From Nanobdellota archaeon (GTDB taxonomy: Archaea > Nanobdellota > Nanobdellia > PEZQ01): a DNA stretch of 54,657 nucleotides. The stretch lies in the NCBI GenBank assembly GCA_018220985.1, contig JAAOXS010000005.1, positions 1-54,657 of the forward strand. Direction: 5' to 3'. The position numbers and the translations under genes are program-made. This document shows positions 43,255 to 51,910 of this stretch, one piece after another (the stretch's first letter is position 1; every line of letters starts with the position of its first letter). Under the pieces are notes generated by a model, which searched no databases, had not been told where the DNA came from, and saw nothing but the letters and a program-made list of their open reading frames with translations.

Positions 43255-44488
43255 CTTTTTTCCCCCCCTTATTCTTTTTTATTCCTAACTTTTTTTTGAG
43301 TTCTTTGACACTGGTTTGAACGCTTACGAGTTTCGCTTCGTGTTTTCTCATTAATTCCATGTATGTTTCTTCATCGATTACTCTGTCAAAGTATTTTTTT
43401 TGAGTTATGTCTTGCATTCTTTTCAAGTCTTTTTGTTTTGCAGTGTAATGTTTAAGAAGTGTTATTCGCAAAAATTTTGTTCCACCAAAAAAGAAGAAGA
43501 ATACTGAAATGATTATGAAAACAATGGTTGCTAGTATTACTAATGGATGTGTGATAATTGATTGTGTTAGTATTAAAATGTTTTTTTGGATTTCGCCTTT
43601 GTTTCCGTATTCGTCAACAACTGTGAAATGAGCATTCCAAGTGCCTAAAAAATTGTTTGGAATTTTGTAAGAAATGTTGAAATAATCATTAACAGTGTTC
43701 ATTGCTAATTTCCCTTCTGGTGTGTTAATTGTCACGTTCACGTTTAATGCAAGTGTTTTGTCAGGGTAGTGTGATTTTATTTTAAATAAAATTGTTGCGC
43801 CGGGTTTGAAAACGTTTTTTTCAGGTTCAATAATTGTTACATTAATTTTTGCGGGGTTAACATTCAATTTTAGGAATGCTCCTCCTTTTCTAATGCCTTG
43901 AGCTAAGTTTTTTTCAGCGGTGATTCTGATGAGTTTATAATTGTCCTGCGAGTCATATTTTAAATCATAGTTTACAGTGTAAACGCCATTATTTACTTCT
44001 ATAAGGTTTAATTCTTCTTCGTCAATTAACGCGGTTACTTTTGCTCCTGCAATTTTTTCAACACTTCTGAAAACTTCAACGCTAATAGTTATTGTTTCAC
44101 CGCGAGTGTATGTTAGCGTTTGAACTGGTGAATTAAAGTTAACTCCGAAGTATGCGTTCTCACTTGTTAATATTGCAGTTATGTTTTTTTGAGTGGTTAT
44201 GTTTTGTGTTTTAAAATTAATAATCCAATTTCCTGACTGGTCGCTTACTGTGGATTTAAAAATGTATGAATTGTTTTTTTCAAAAAATAGTTGTTTTACG
44301 TAATGCCAATCATCATCAGTTGTTATGATTTCAATTTCCGCGCTTCCTAAAAAATTTGTTTCAGGTGTTATTGTAAAATAATCTCCTAAAATGAATTGTG
44401 TTCCCCCTGTTGAATTCGTAATTGTGAATTCTACAGCGTTAACCGCGCTTATCATGAAGAGCATTGCTAAAAAAACTGTTTTTCGCAT
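43238..44488 (-). CDS. Signal-anchored Ig-like membrane protein, short paralogue of the 1030-residue protein
   Basis: 416 residues: signal peptide (TVFLAMLFMISAVNA), three or so Ig/macroglobulin-like domains (NSPVQTLTYTRGETITISVEV matches NSPIRGSIFTRGQEIMISIEV in the paralogue), a transmembrane helix near 325-348 (LVILATIVFIIISVFFFFFG), and a cytoplasmic tail LLKHYTAKQKDLKRMQDITQ KKYFDRVIDEETYMELMRKHE then Lys-rich. The tail is the same domain as in the 1030-residue protein. First gene of the five-gene minus-strand operon that ends in three KaiC-like ATPases. No DUF2341-like or Cys-rich region here. Confidence 0.85.
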   Translation of the reverse strand: MRKTVFLAMLFMISAVNAVEFTITNSTGGTQFILGDYFTITPETNFLGSAEIEIITTDDDWHYVKQLFFEKNNSYIFKSTVSDQSGNWIINFKTQNITTQKNITAILTSENAYFGVNFNSPVQTLTYTRGETITISVEVFRSVEKIAGAKVTALIDEEELNLIEVNNGVYTVNYDLKYDSQDNYKLIRITAEKNLAQGIRKGGAFLKLNVNPAKINVTIIEPEKNVFKPGATILFKIKSHYPDKTLALNVNVTINTPEGKLAMNTVNDYFNISYKIPNNFLGTWNAHFTVVDEYGNKGEIQKNILILTQSIITHPLVILATIVFIIISVFFFFFGGTKFLRITLLKHYTAKQKDLKRMQDITQKKYFDRVIDEETYMELMRKHEAKLVSVQTSVKELKKKLGIKKNKGGKKGGKKK

Positions 44489-44573
44489 ATTACATTATTG
44501 GAATTCCTTGATTTTTAGAGTTTTCTAAAAAAAGAAAAAAGGTTTAACAATAATAAAAAACAATTATTCATGT

Positions 44574-46208
44574 ATGGTGCGGGGGCAAGTATCTATTGAG
44601 TATTTTTTTCTTGTGAGCATTATCATGTTAGTCGGTATTGGCGTGGTTTTATCTTATATGAGAATAACTGAAAGCACTATTTCTTCATTTCAAAGTGAGG
44701 CTTCAGTGCAAAAATTGAATGAGGAGATTACACGAGTATTTTACATGAGATATCCTGCTACGCGAACTGTGCGTTTAGAAATTCCTAATAACGTGATTAG
44801 TAATAGAACTTTTATTGCTAATAATACTATTCAAATTAGTTATTATGATAATGGAATTGTTGACGTTTTTGAAAGTCTTGATTTTAATGTTTCAGGATAC
44901 ATCCCTAACAAACCTGGAGTTTATTGGCTTAAATTGTTCTCAGATATTAATAACACGCTTCAAGTTATGGTCATAGATTTTGATGTTTATCCTGATAATA
45001 TTGCGCTTTACTTACCTAAGTTCGGTGAAAAAGAGTATAATATTACTTTAACCAATACGGGTAATCAAACAATTAGTGTTAGTGCGTTAACTGAGAATCT
45101 TGATTACTTAGTTGATCTTGACGCGTCCACAAGGTATATTGATACTTCACTTAATTTAGGAAGCATTGTTAAAGGTGGTCATAAAACTTTTGAAATTCGT
45201 GTTAGTGCAAATAAAGGCGTTGGAAATTATTATGGAACTATTTTTCTCAAAAGCGATAATGTTGAAATCAATATTCCTATTGCAGTTGGTATTCGTAATC
45301 GAATTTTTCCAGTGAATACAACAATTATTCCTCTGGACAGTAATCAAGTTGATGTTTTGAAAGCTTATGGTTTTGCTTATGATTTATTAAGTCAAGAAAT
45401 TCCTGTTGGTTGGGTTATGAACAATATTACGATTAACACAACTGAGTTAGGAAGTTATGATTATGAGGGTAGTGTTTTCGTAATTGATAGTTTGGATGTT
45501 GATTGGATCATTTCAGAAGCTGCTTCTTGGGGTGTTACAATTCATCATTTAAACCAATCTCTTAATGGTGATTTCGTAACTTGGCTTGCTTTCGCTCCGA
45601 GAGTTGCTGTTCATTCAAGTGGGAAGTATTGGGTTGTCACTAGTACGCTTAACATGTCTGGAATACCCTATGATTGGGTTGATGGTAATACCATTCTAAA
45701 CAGTGGTTTAGCAGGTTATGATGTTTTACTAGTAGGGCATTATGATTTTGAGTTTAATTCTCCGAATCCTGAAGGTGAAACTAGTAAAATAGAAGAGTTC
45801 GTTGTTAATGGAGGTTATTTGCATGCGGAGTGCGTTTCAATAACGAGCTATGAGAAATATCAGAATTCTACTGGTGTTACTTCTTCAAGAAGCATTTTTG
45901 GAGGGGATTATTTGGAAATGTTCGAGTCTGAGAATCCTTTAACTCAAACATGGGGTGTACCTAAGGATATTGGCGGTACTGTTTCTGGTTTGAACGTGTC
46001 TAATGCTAATGTTACTGTGTTAAGTGATGATAATTATGGTTTCCATAAGTTCGTGTATTCCTCACATGGTGAGGGCTATATTTCTTATTTTGCAGGTCAC
46101 TTAGGTGATAGTGTTGACATAAATGTTTCACGTATGCGATTGCTTAATAACGTGGTTTTGTTCACTTCCGCTGAAAAAGGTAAAACCGGCCCGTTACCAC
46201 AAATTTAA
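44574..46208 (+). CDS. Surface protein with archaeal class III (pilin-type) signal peptide
   Basis: 544 residues. The N-terminus MVRGQVSIEYFFLVSIIMLVG is a class III signal peptide: short basic leader, cleavage after Gly (RG|QVSIEY), then the hydrophobic helix used for pilus-subunit assembly. Beta-rich external domains follow: NEW3/CARDB-like (NITLTNTGNQTISVSALTEN; FEIRVSANKGVGNYYG), then a Gly/His-containing globular domain with LVGHYDFEFN and EEFVVNGGYLHAECV. Such pilin-like adhesins are processed by FlaK/EppA-type peptidases and may be assembled by the pilus ATPase/TadC pair at 31-35 kb. It is divergent from the receptor/KaiC operon (85 nt between starts). Confidence 0.85.
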   Translation: MVRGQVSIEYFFLVSIIMLVGIGVVLSYMRITESTISSFQSEASVQKLNEEITRVFYMRYPATRTVRLEIPNNVISNRTFIANNTIQISYYDNGIVDVFESLDFNVSGYIPNKPGVYWLKLFSDINNTLQVMVIDFDVYPDNIALYLPKFGEKEYNITLTNTGNQTISVSALTENLDYLVDLDASTRYIDTSLNLGSIVKGGHKTFEIRVSANKGVGNYYGTIFLKSDNVEINIPIAVGIRNRIFPVNTTIIPLDSNQVDVLKAYGFAYDLLSQEIPVGWVMNNITINTTELGSYDYEGSVFVIDSLDVDWIISEAASWGVTIHHLNQSLNGDFVTWLAFAPRVAVHSSGKYWVVTSTLNMSGIPYDWVDGNTILNSGLAGYDVLLVGHYDFEFNSPNPEGETSKIEEFVVNGGYLHAECVSITSYEKYQNSTGVTSSRSIFGGDYLEMFESENPLTQTWGVPKDIGGTVSGLNVSNANVTVLSDDNYGFHKFVYSSHGEGYISYFAGHLGDSVDINVSRMRLLNNVVLFTSAEKGKTGPLPQI

Positions 46209-46235
46209 AATTGTTCAATAACCTTTTTTGTAGTT

Positions 46236-46370
46236 ATGAGTTATTCACGTGAAGATTTTGATGATGTTCTTAATCTTGTAAGGCCTATTCCTCTTACTGA
46301 TGAGGAGTTAATTTTAAGGGAGTTTTCTGATATTAAGGAAGTGCTTATTTCTTTGAAAGATGAGGTTTAG
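46236..46370 (+). CDS. Small acidic hypothetical protein
   Basis: 44 residues, MSYSREDFDDVLNLVRPIPL then TDEELILREFSDIKEVLISL and KDEV; predicted helical, strongly acidic. The gene lies between the pilin-like adhesin and RNase P RNA on the same strand and its codon use is like that of its neighbours. It is too short to assign; no Cys or membrane helix. The next TATA box is 5 nt past its stop. Confidence 0.5.
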   Translation: MSYSREDFDDVLNLVRPIPLTDEELILREFSDIKEVLISLKDEV

Positions 46371-46374
46371 TAAG

Positions 46375-46384
46375 GTTTAAATAG
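46375..46384 (+). promoter_or_regulatory. TATA box of RNase P RNA
   Basis: GTTTAAATAG lies about 25-33 nt upstream of the start of helix P1 of RNase P RNA, so it is its likely promoter. Confidence 0.6.
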
Positions 46385-46407
46385 GGTTTTTTTGTTATTT
46401 TTTATTG

Positions 46408-46746
46408 GTTGTGGGTGGGAGCGCAGTTATCGCTTCTTTTAATTTGAAGTGAGGAAGGTCCACACTCCAGTTCGTGACAACCTAAGTGATTAGGAACTTT
46501 GAGAAAGGTTGGTTTAACAGAGCAGAAACGATTAACCATTTGAACCTGATATTGATGATGGTTTGTTATTGTGGGTGAAACGGCTGTTACCTTGTTTGGT
46601 GCAAGTCCGCTCAAGAATTCAGTTTATGATTAGTGAATTCGGAGAGCTTTAATGAGACGCTTAGACGAATACTGCGAACACTGTCGAAGACCCCGTTTTC
46701 GCGGGTGAGGGTGGTAACAAAAAGTGGACTACTCCCCAACCACAAC
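46408..46746 (+). ncRNA. rnpB: RNase P RNA
   Basis: Conserved region I is TGAGGAAGGTCCACACTCC (about 46450-46468; consensus GAGGAAAGTCC). A GTGAAACGG element is near 46573, and the 3' conserved region reads ACAAAAAGTGGACTAC (about 46717-46732; consensus ACAGAAxxxGGCTTA). P1 is formed by GGTTGTGG at the 5' end and CCACAAC at the 3' end. The RNA processes tRNA 5' ends. Length is about 339 nt, in the archaeal range. Domain details such as P8 or P15-17 were not traced. Confidence 0.9.
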
Positions 46747-46778
46747 TTTTTAAAATTAATAAGTATTATTTTTTGATT

Positions 46779-46946
46779 ATGGCTAGTAATAAAGTGTCTT
46801 TACCAATGAGTCAGGGTGGTTTAAGAACTTTTCATGAGAAAAGTTTTAGCAAGTTTAGTTTTGACCCGGATAAGTTTGTTTTCGTTGCTGTTGTGTTCAT
46901 ATTAATGTTAATCTTTATTTTGAAGATTAATCCTTTAAGTTTTTGA
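46779..46946 (+). CDS. secG: Sec61-beta/SecG preprotein translocase subunit
   Basis: 55 residues: LPMSQGGLRTFHEKSFSKFSFDP is the family signature (MSxGGL...), followed by one C-terminal transmembrane helix FVFVAVVFILMLIFIL. This is the small beta subunit of the SecYE-beta protein channel. It starts ~33 nt after RNase P RNA, with TTTTTAAAATT in front. The last 12 nt overlap the 3' end of the convergent kinase gene. Confidence 0.93.
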   Translation: MASNKVSLPMSQGGLRTFHEKSFSKFSFDPDKFVFVAVVFILMLIFILKINPLSF

Positions 46947-47774
46947 CCAGTATTCTTCTAGTATTGGTCTAAAACGGTTTTGTATGTCAGCGTGTTTGAA
47001 TAAGTCGTTTAATGTTTTTATCTCAATTTTTTGAGGTTCCCAATTAACATATTCTTTAACTATTTCACCGAAACTTTTTTGGTTAACAATTTCTAATTCA
47101 AGCGGTTCTTGTCTGCCAATAATTAGTAAACTGCCTTTTCCAGAAGAGTTTGGTTTGGATTTTAGGGCGGGGTAAATTTTTGATTTTAAGTTATCAAAAA
47201 CTTGTATTAAATCATTTCTACCATTAATTCTAAATCTATAATTTGCTTTCAATTTGTCAGATATTTCATTTCCATTTGCGTGTGCTTTTCTAAGAAATTC
47301 TATAACACCTGTTTGATCTTTTTTTTCATAACGGTCTTTTTTATCTCTATTTCTTTCACTTGATAATACTTGGTCTGGTAAGTCTATAAGAGCTGCAATA
47401 TCAGGGTCTGGGAAGAAAACATCTATTCCTAAAATATCATTGAATGGCAGTCCTAAAAATACTTGACCGTACGCAGCGTTTGACCATTTGCTTCTTTTAC
47501 AAATAACGATTTTCCCGTTTTGTTTTGCTTGTTTTATGTATTTTGCTTGATATGCCCTGTCCAGTGCGTAAAAGATTGTTGCTACTTCTCTAGGAATTTC
47601 TTTTTCTCCTCTTAAGTGTTGGTCAACTAATAGTCCTCCTATTGTGGAATAATCTGGAAAAGTATAGTACTCAACGTCATATCCTTTTAGGAAAGCATCG
47701 TAAGCAAGTATTGATAATTGAGTTCCTTTACCTGCTTTATCAGGGCCATGGCCAAAAATTATGTCACCACTCAT
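46935..47774 (-). CDS. Thymidylate kinase-like protein
   Basis: 279 residues. Walker A GPDKAGKGT near residue 9, PDYSTIGGLLVDQHL (dTMP-binding area), ATIFYALDRAYQ, CKRSKWSNAAYG where dTMP kinases have DRY...S-x-AYQ, and the LID-like DKKDRYEKK. These match the dTMP kinase family in order, but the DRY motif is altered to CKRSKW. The last ~75 residues (after KSKIYPALKSK) are extra, ending KTLNDLFKHADIQNRFRP. It may phosphorylate dTMP or a related nucleotide. Convergent with secG, overlapping 12 nt. Confidence 0.8.
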   Translation of the reverse strand: MSGDIIFGHGPDKAGKGTQLSILAYDAFLKGYDVEYYTFPDYSTIGGLLVDQHLRGEKEIPREVATIFYALDRAYQAKYIKQAKQNGKIVICKRSKWSNAAYGQVFLGLPFNDILGIDVFFPDPDIAALIDLPDQVLSSERNRDKKDRYEKKDQTGVIEFLRKAHANGNEISDKLKANYRFRINGRNDLIQVFDNLKSKIYPALKSKPNSSGKGSLLIIGRQEPLELEIVNQKSFGEIVKEYVNWEPQKIEIKTLNDLFKHADIQNRFRPILEEYWSKT

Positions 47775-47871
47775 TAGAATTGTGTTATAATTAGTTTATT
47801 AAAATACTTTTCTTAACGCTACTACTCATAATAAGAATTAGTTTGAGTGTTAAAAATAAAGAAAGTTTATT

Positions 47872-49830
47872 TTAAAGTTTAAGCTTTTTTAGTTCGCTTT
47901 TCAGGACTGCTACGCTTTCAGGGTTTCTTAGTGTTGAAATGTCTCCTGCAGGTTCGTTGTTTAGGAGTCTTTTTAGTATTCGTCTCATTATTTTTCCACT
48001 GCGCGTTTTAGGCAAGTCTTTCACGTAAAAAACTTTTTCGGGTTTGGCTGTTGGCCCAATTATTTTACGTGTTAAACTGATGATTTCTCGTGTTAGTTCA
48101 TCTGAGGGTTTAGCTTTTGGTTCGAGAATCACAAATGCTAATGGTACTTCACCTTTAATTTTGTGAGGTATTGGTACAACTCCTGATTCTGAAACGTCTT
48201 TATGCAAGTTTATAGCGTTCTCCAATTCCGCTGTTGCTAATCTGTGTCCTGCAACTTTCATCACGTCATCTGTTCTTCCAGTCATTCGAATGTATTTGCC
48301 TTTAATGATTTTAGCGCCGTCGCTTGTATCGTAGTATTCGCCGTTATGTTTACTCCAGTACGTTTTCTTGTAGCGTTTAGAGTTTTTCCACACGCCGTGC
48401 AGTAATCCTGGCGCGAATGGTTTGTCTTGAAATAAGTATCCTTCTTTTCCTTTAACTTCTTTACCTTCAGCGTCTAATACTTTGTGCCGTATTCCCGGAA
48501 AGCTTCTTCCAGCCACCATTGGAATGAATGGTCCAACTCCAGGTAAAACGTTTATTAGTGTTCCTCCAGTTTCTGTTTGCCACCACGTATCTATTATTGG
48601 GCATCTGCTTCCTCCAACAATTTTGAAATACCATAGCCATGCATCCAAGTCTATTGGTTCGCCTACAGTTCCAAGAATTCTTAATGATGTTAAATCATAT
48701 TTTTTCGGCCATTCTTCTCCGAATCTTGCGAACATTCGTATTACTGTTGGAGCTGTGTAAAAAACGTTCACGCCGTATTTTTCTATGATTGACCAGAATC
48801 TTCCAGGGTCTGGGAAGTCAGGGGCGCCTTCGAAAGTAACTATTGTCGCGCCAACAGAGAGTGGTCCGTAACAACTGTATGTATGGCCTGTAATCCACCC
48901 TACGTCCGCTGTGCACCAGAAAACGTCGTCGTCATGTAAGTCAAAGTCAAGTTTTGTCGTCCAGTATGCTTGAGTTAAGTATCCTCCTGTGTCGTGGATT
49001 ACTCCTTTTGGAGTTCCTGTTGTTCCGCTCGTGTATAATATGAATAATGGGTCTTCGCTGTTCATTACTGTAACGGGGCATTCTGAATTAACTGTTTTCA
49101 TCAAGTCATTCCAGTAGTAATCTCTTCCTTTGGTCATTTTTATTTTAGCGCCAGTTCTGTTAACCACAATTACTTTTTTGACTTTCGTGCCTTTCGCTCC
49201 AAAGTCTGCTTGTGATTTAAGGTTTAATGGTTTTCCCCGCCGGTAGTACCCGTCAGCAGTGATTAAAATTTTTGCTTCACCATCTATAAGTCGTTTTTTT
49301 AGGCTTTCACCTGAAAAAGCTGAGAATACAACGCTGTGTATTGCCCCTATTCGAGCGCAAGCGAGCATTGCTATTTGCGCTTCTGGAATCATAGGTAAAT
49401 AAATTCCAACTCTATCCCCTTTTTTTACTCCAAGTTTTTTTAGGACATTAGCGAATTTGCTTACTTCTTTGTGTAATTGGTAGTAAGTAATGTATTGTGT
49501 AGGTTCGTTTATTGGTTCGGGTTCCCATATTATTGCAACTTTGTTTTTACGGTGCGTTTCTAAATGTCTGTCAACAGCGTTGTGGCAAGCGTTTAATTTC
49601 CCGCCTAAAAACCATTTAGAATATGGTTTTTTCCATTCGTAAGTTTTATTCCAATGTTTAAACCAGGTTATTCCTTCTTTAGCAAGTCTTCCCCAAAATT
49701 GTGTTGGGTTTTTATCAGCTTCAGCGTACACTTTTTCACTACTAATCCACGCGCGTGCCTTCATCTCTTTTGAAGGCCAGTAAACGTGTTTTTGTTTTTT
49801 GTCGGATACAACCCATTTAGTTGCTTTCAT
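47872..49830 (-). CDS. acs: Acetyl-CoA synthetase (AMP-forming)
   Basis: 652 residues from the ATG at 49830 (a TTG two codons earlier also opens the frame). A full acyl-adenylate synthetase: [15 protein letters not shown] (about 270), [41 protein letters not shown] and C-terminal [13 protein letters not shown], whose Lys is the usual acetylation/catalytic residue. It makes acetyl-CoA from acetate, CoA and ATP. It is divergent from the Por operon, pointing to a role in acetate assimilation or, run in reverse, acetate formation from Por-derived acetyl-CoA. Confidence 0.95.
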   Translation of the reverse strand: MKATKWVVSDKKQKHVYWPSKEMKARAWISSEKVYAEADKNPTQFWGRLAKEGITWFKHWNKTYEWKKPYSKWFLGGKLNACHNAVDRHLETHRKNKVAIIWEPEPINEPTQYITYYQLHKEVSKFANVLKKLGVKKGDRVGIYLPMIPEAQIAMLACARIGAIHSVVFSAFSGESLKKRLIDGEAKILITADGYYRRGKPLNLKSQADFGAKGTKVKKVIVVNRTGAKIKMTKGRDYYWNDLMKTVNSECPVTVMNSEDPLFILYTSGTTGTPKGVIHDTGGYLTQAYWTTKLDFDLHDDDVFWCTADVGWITGHTYSCYGPLSVGATIVTFEGAPDFPDPGRFWSIIEKYGVNVFYTAPTVIRMFARFGEEWPKKYDLTSLRILGTVGEPIDLDAWLWYFKIVGGSRCPIIDTWWQTETGGTLINVLPGVGPFIPMVAGRSFPGIRHKVLDAEGKEVKGKEGYLFQDKPFAPGLLHGVWKNSKRYKKTYWSKHNGEYYDTSDGAKIIKGKYIRMTGRTDDVMKVAGHRLATAELENAINLHKDVSESGVVPIPHKIKGEVPLAFVILEPKAKPSDELTREIISLTRKIIGPTAKPEKVFYVKDLPKTRSGKIMRRILKRLLNNEPAGDISTLRNPESVAVLKSELKKLKL

Positions 49831-49941
49831 AATCAAATTCCCTCAAAAGGTATTACTATTTCGTTTCTTAAATAAGTAACGTCTACAGTGCATATTTTCA
49901 CGAAAACAGTTAATAACTAGTATTGTTTTTAGTTAGTGTTC

Positions 49942-50478
49942 ATGATAGAGATCGCTATTCATGGTAGGGGAGGTCAAGGTGCTGTTACTGCTTCGCAAAT
50001 TCTTGCCATGGCTTTTGAAGAGCAAGGAATTCGAGCTCAGGCTTTTCCACAGTTTGGCACTGAAAGAACAGGCAGTCCTGTTAAAAGTTTTGTGCGCGCT
50101 TCGCGTAGGGAAATAAAAATTAAAGCACCGGTAACTCTTGCTGATTACTCTATTGTAATTGATCCCACTTTAATTAATACTGTTAACATTGTTGATGCGA
50201 CCAAGCCTCGTGGAACAATTGTTGTTAATACAAAAAATGCTTTAAGTAATATTTCAAAAAAGCATAGGGTTATTTGCATTGACGTTAATGAAATTGCTAA
50301 AAGCATTTTTGCGCGTGGCGCTAATGTTGGTTTGTTAGGCGCTTTTGTCGCTTCCACTCGCGTGTTGCAGATTAAGAGTTTAACTGCTGCGATTAGCACG
50401 CGTTTTCCAAGGTTTGTTAAAGAAAACCAGCAAGTTGCTGAGAGGGTTTACGAAATTGTTCGTAAAGAATTAGTATGA
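49942..50478 (+). CDS. porG: Pyruvate/2-oxoacid:ferredoxin oxidoreductase gamma subunit
   Basis: 178 residues from the ATG at 49942 (an in-frame GTG two codons earlier is an alternative). MIEIAIHGRGGQGAVTASQIL is the typical PorG start; TERTGSPVKSFVRAS and IARGANVGLLGAFV-like segments follow. It forms one subunit of the four-subunit enzyme that makes acetyl-CoA, CO2 and reduced ferredoxin from pyruvate. Its stop overlaps the delta-subunit start (50475-50478). Confidence 0.93.
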   Translation: MIEIAIHGRGGQGAVTASQILAMAFEEQGIRAQAFPQFGTERTGSPVKSFVRASRREIKIKAPVTLADYSIVIDPTLINTVNIVDATKPRGTIVVNTKNALSNISKKHRVICIDVNEIAKSIFARGANVGLLGAFVASTRVLQIKSLTAAISTRFPRFVKENQQVAERVYEIVRKELV

Positions 50479-50750
50479 AAAAGGGTTTGAAATTTAATAT
50501 TGGCGGAATAATTGATGAACCCGGCAATTCGGTTGAAACTAAGAAAGATGGTTGGCGTGTTCACAAGCCTGAAGTCGATTATGATAAGTGTACTAAGTGC
50601 GGGGTTTGCGCTATGTTCTGCCCTGATGGCGCTATTTTCAAGGATAAGAATGGAAATTATAAGTGGGATTTGGATTATTGTAAGGGTTGCGGAATTTGCG
50701 CGCAAGTGTGCCCTGTGAAAGCGATTATTATGAAGGAGGAGGAAAAATAA
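50475..50750 (+). CDS. porD: Pyruvate:ferredoxin oxidoreductase delta subunit (2x[4Fe-4S] ferredoxin)
   Basis: 91 residues: two ferredoxin motifs, CTKCGVCAMFCP and CKGCGICAQVCPVKAI, each binding a 4Fe-4S cluster. Preceded by the usual DELTA N-terminus with KPEVDYDK. It passes electrons from the TPP site to ferredoxin. Overlaps porG by 4 nt; its stop TAA shares the A of the porA ATG. Confidence 0.94.
   Translation: MKKGLKFNIGGIIDEPGNSVETKKDGWRVHKPEVDYDKCTKCGVCAMFCPDGAIFKDKNGNYKWDLDYCKGCGICAQVCPVKAIIMKEEEK
50735..50743 (+). promoter_or_regulatory. Shine-Dalgarno sequence of porA
   Basis: AGGAGGAGG about 8 nt before the porA ATG (50750) is a strong ribosome-binding site, complementary to the 16S CACCTCC end. 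It fixes the porA start at 50750 in place of the longer frame that begins at 50687 inside porD. Confidence 0.6.
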
Positions 50751-51910
50751 TGCCTTTGTTCGGTAAATTCAAGTACGGTGGAAAAAATGTTATTAGTGGT
50801 AGTGATGCTGGAGCTATTGCTGCTAAGCTTTGCAGACCCAGCGTGATTTCAGCGTATCCGATTACTCCTCAAACAATTATTGTTGAGCGTCTTGCTGAAA
50901 TGGTGAATAATGGTGAGATGAAAGCTGAAATGGTTAAGGTTGAGAGTGAGCATAGCGCTGCGTCTGTGCAAATGGGTGCTCAAGCTACTGGTGTTAGAAC
51001 TATTGGCGCGTCTTGTTCGCAGGGTTTGGCTTTGATGAATGAGATTTTACACGTGATTTCGGGTTTAAGATTGCCTTGTGTTATGATGGTTGCTAATCGT
51101 GCGCTTAGTGCTCCAATAAGCATTTGGAATGACCATTCTGATACAATGGCTTCTCGTGATACGGGTTGGATTCAGTTACATTGTGAGAATAATCAGGAAA
51201 TTTTTGACACAGTTATTCAAGCGTACAAAATCGCTGAGGATAAGAATGTCATGTTGCCTATCATGCCTTGTTTTGATGGTTACATTTTATCCCATTTATA
51301 CGAGTCCGTTAATGTTGCAACTCAAAGTCAAGTTGATAATTTTTTACCTGCTTACAAAGCAGTTCATCATTATTTAGATCCTAAAAGGCCAATAACGATT
51401 GGTTCGGTCGCGCCTCCAAATTGTTATACTGAGTTCAAGTTCCAACAACAGAAAGCTATGGATAAGGCTCTTAAAGTTATCAAAAAAGTTAATTCGGAAT
51501 TCTCTAAAGAGTTCGGACGTTCTTATGGTAATGGTTTAGTTGAGGAGTATAAATTAAAAAATGCTGATACTGTTTTAATTGGTATGGGTAGTGTTTGTGG
51601 AACTATTAAAAGTGTTGTTGATAAGCATAAGGGTGTTGGTTTGTTAAGGATTAAAAGTTTCAGACCTTTCCCAACAGAGGATATTGTTCGCGCTTTATCA
51701 AATGCTAAGCGGGTTGCTGTTGTTGATAAAGCTTTCTCGTTTGGTAATGCAGGTCCTTTGTTTACAGAGGTTAAAGCAGTTTCCCCTGTTAAAAAAATTA
51801 ATGGTTTCATAATGGGTTTGGGTGGTCGTTCAATAACTGAGAAAGATATTGAGTTCGTCATTAAGAATGCAGGTGTTGAAAAAAATTTTTGGGTGAATGT
51901 TAATGAATAA
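50750..51910 (+). CDS. porA: Pyruvate:ferredoxin oxidoreductase alpha subunit
   Basis: 386 residues from the ATG with a Shine-Dalgarno. Family features: VISAYPITPQTIIVERLAE, KVESEHSAASVQMGAQATGV (catalytic/structural Glu), ASCSQGLALMNEILHVISGLRLP, ISIWNDHSDTMASRDTGWIQ; C-terminal half with KNADTVLIGMGSVCGTI. It contributes to the active site with porB. Overlaps porB by 14 nt. Confidence 0.95.
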   Translation: MPLFGKFKYGGKNVISGSDAGAIAAKLCRPSVISAYPITPQTIIVERLAEMVNNGEMKAEMVKVESEHSAASVQMGAQATGVRTIGASCSQGLALMNEILHVISGLRLPCVMMVANRALSAPISIWNDHSDTMASRDTGWIQLHCENNQEIFDTVIQAYKIAEDKNVMLPIMPCFDGYILSHLYESVNVATQSQVDNFLPAYKAVHHYLDPKRPITIGSVAPPNCYTEFKFQQQKAMDKALKVIKKVNSEFSKEFGRSYGNGLVEEYKLKNADTVLIGMGSVCGTIKSVVDKHKGVGLLRIKSFRPFPTEDIVRALSNAKRVAVVDKAFSFGNAGPLFTEVKAVSPVKKINGFIMGLGGRSITEKDIEFVIKNAGVEKNFWVNVNE

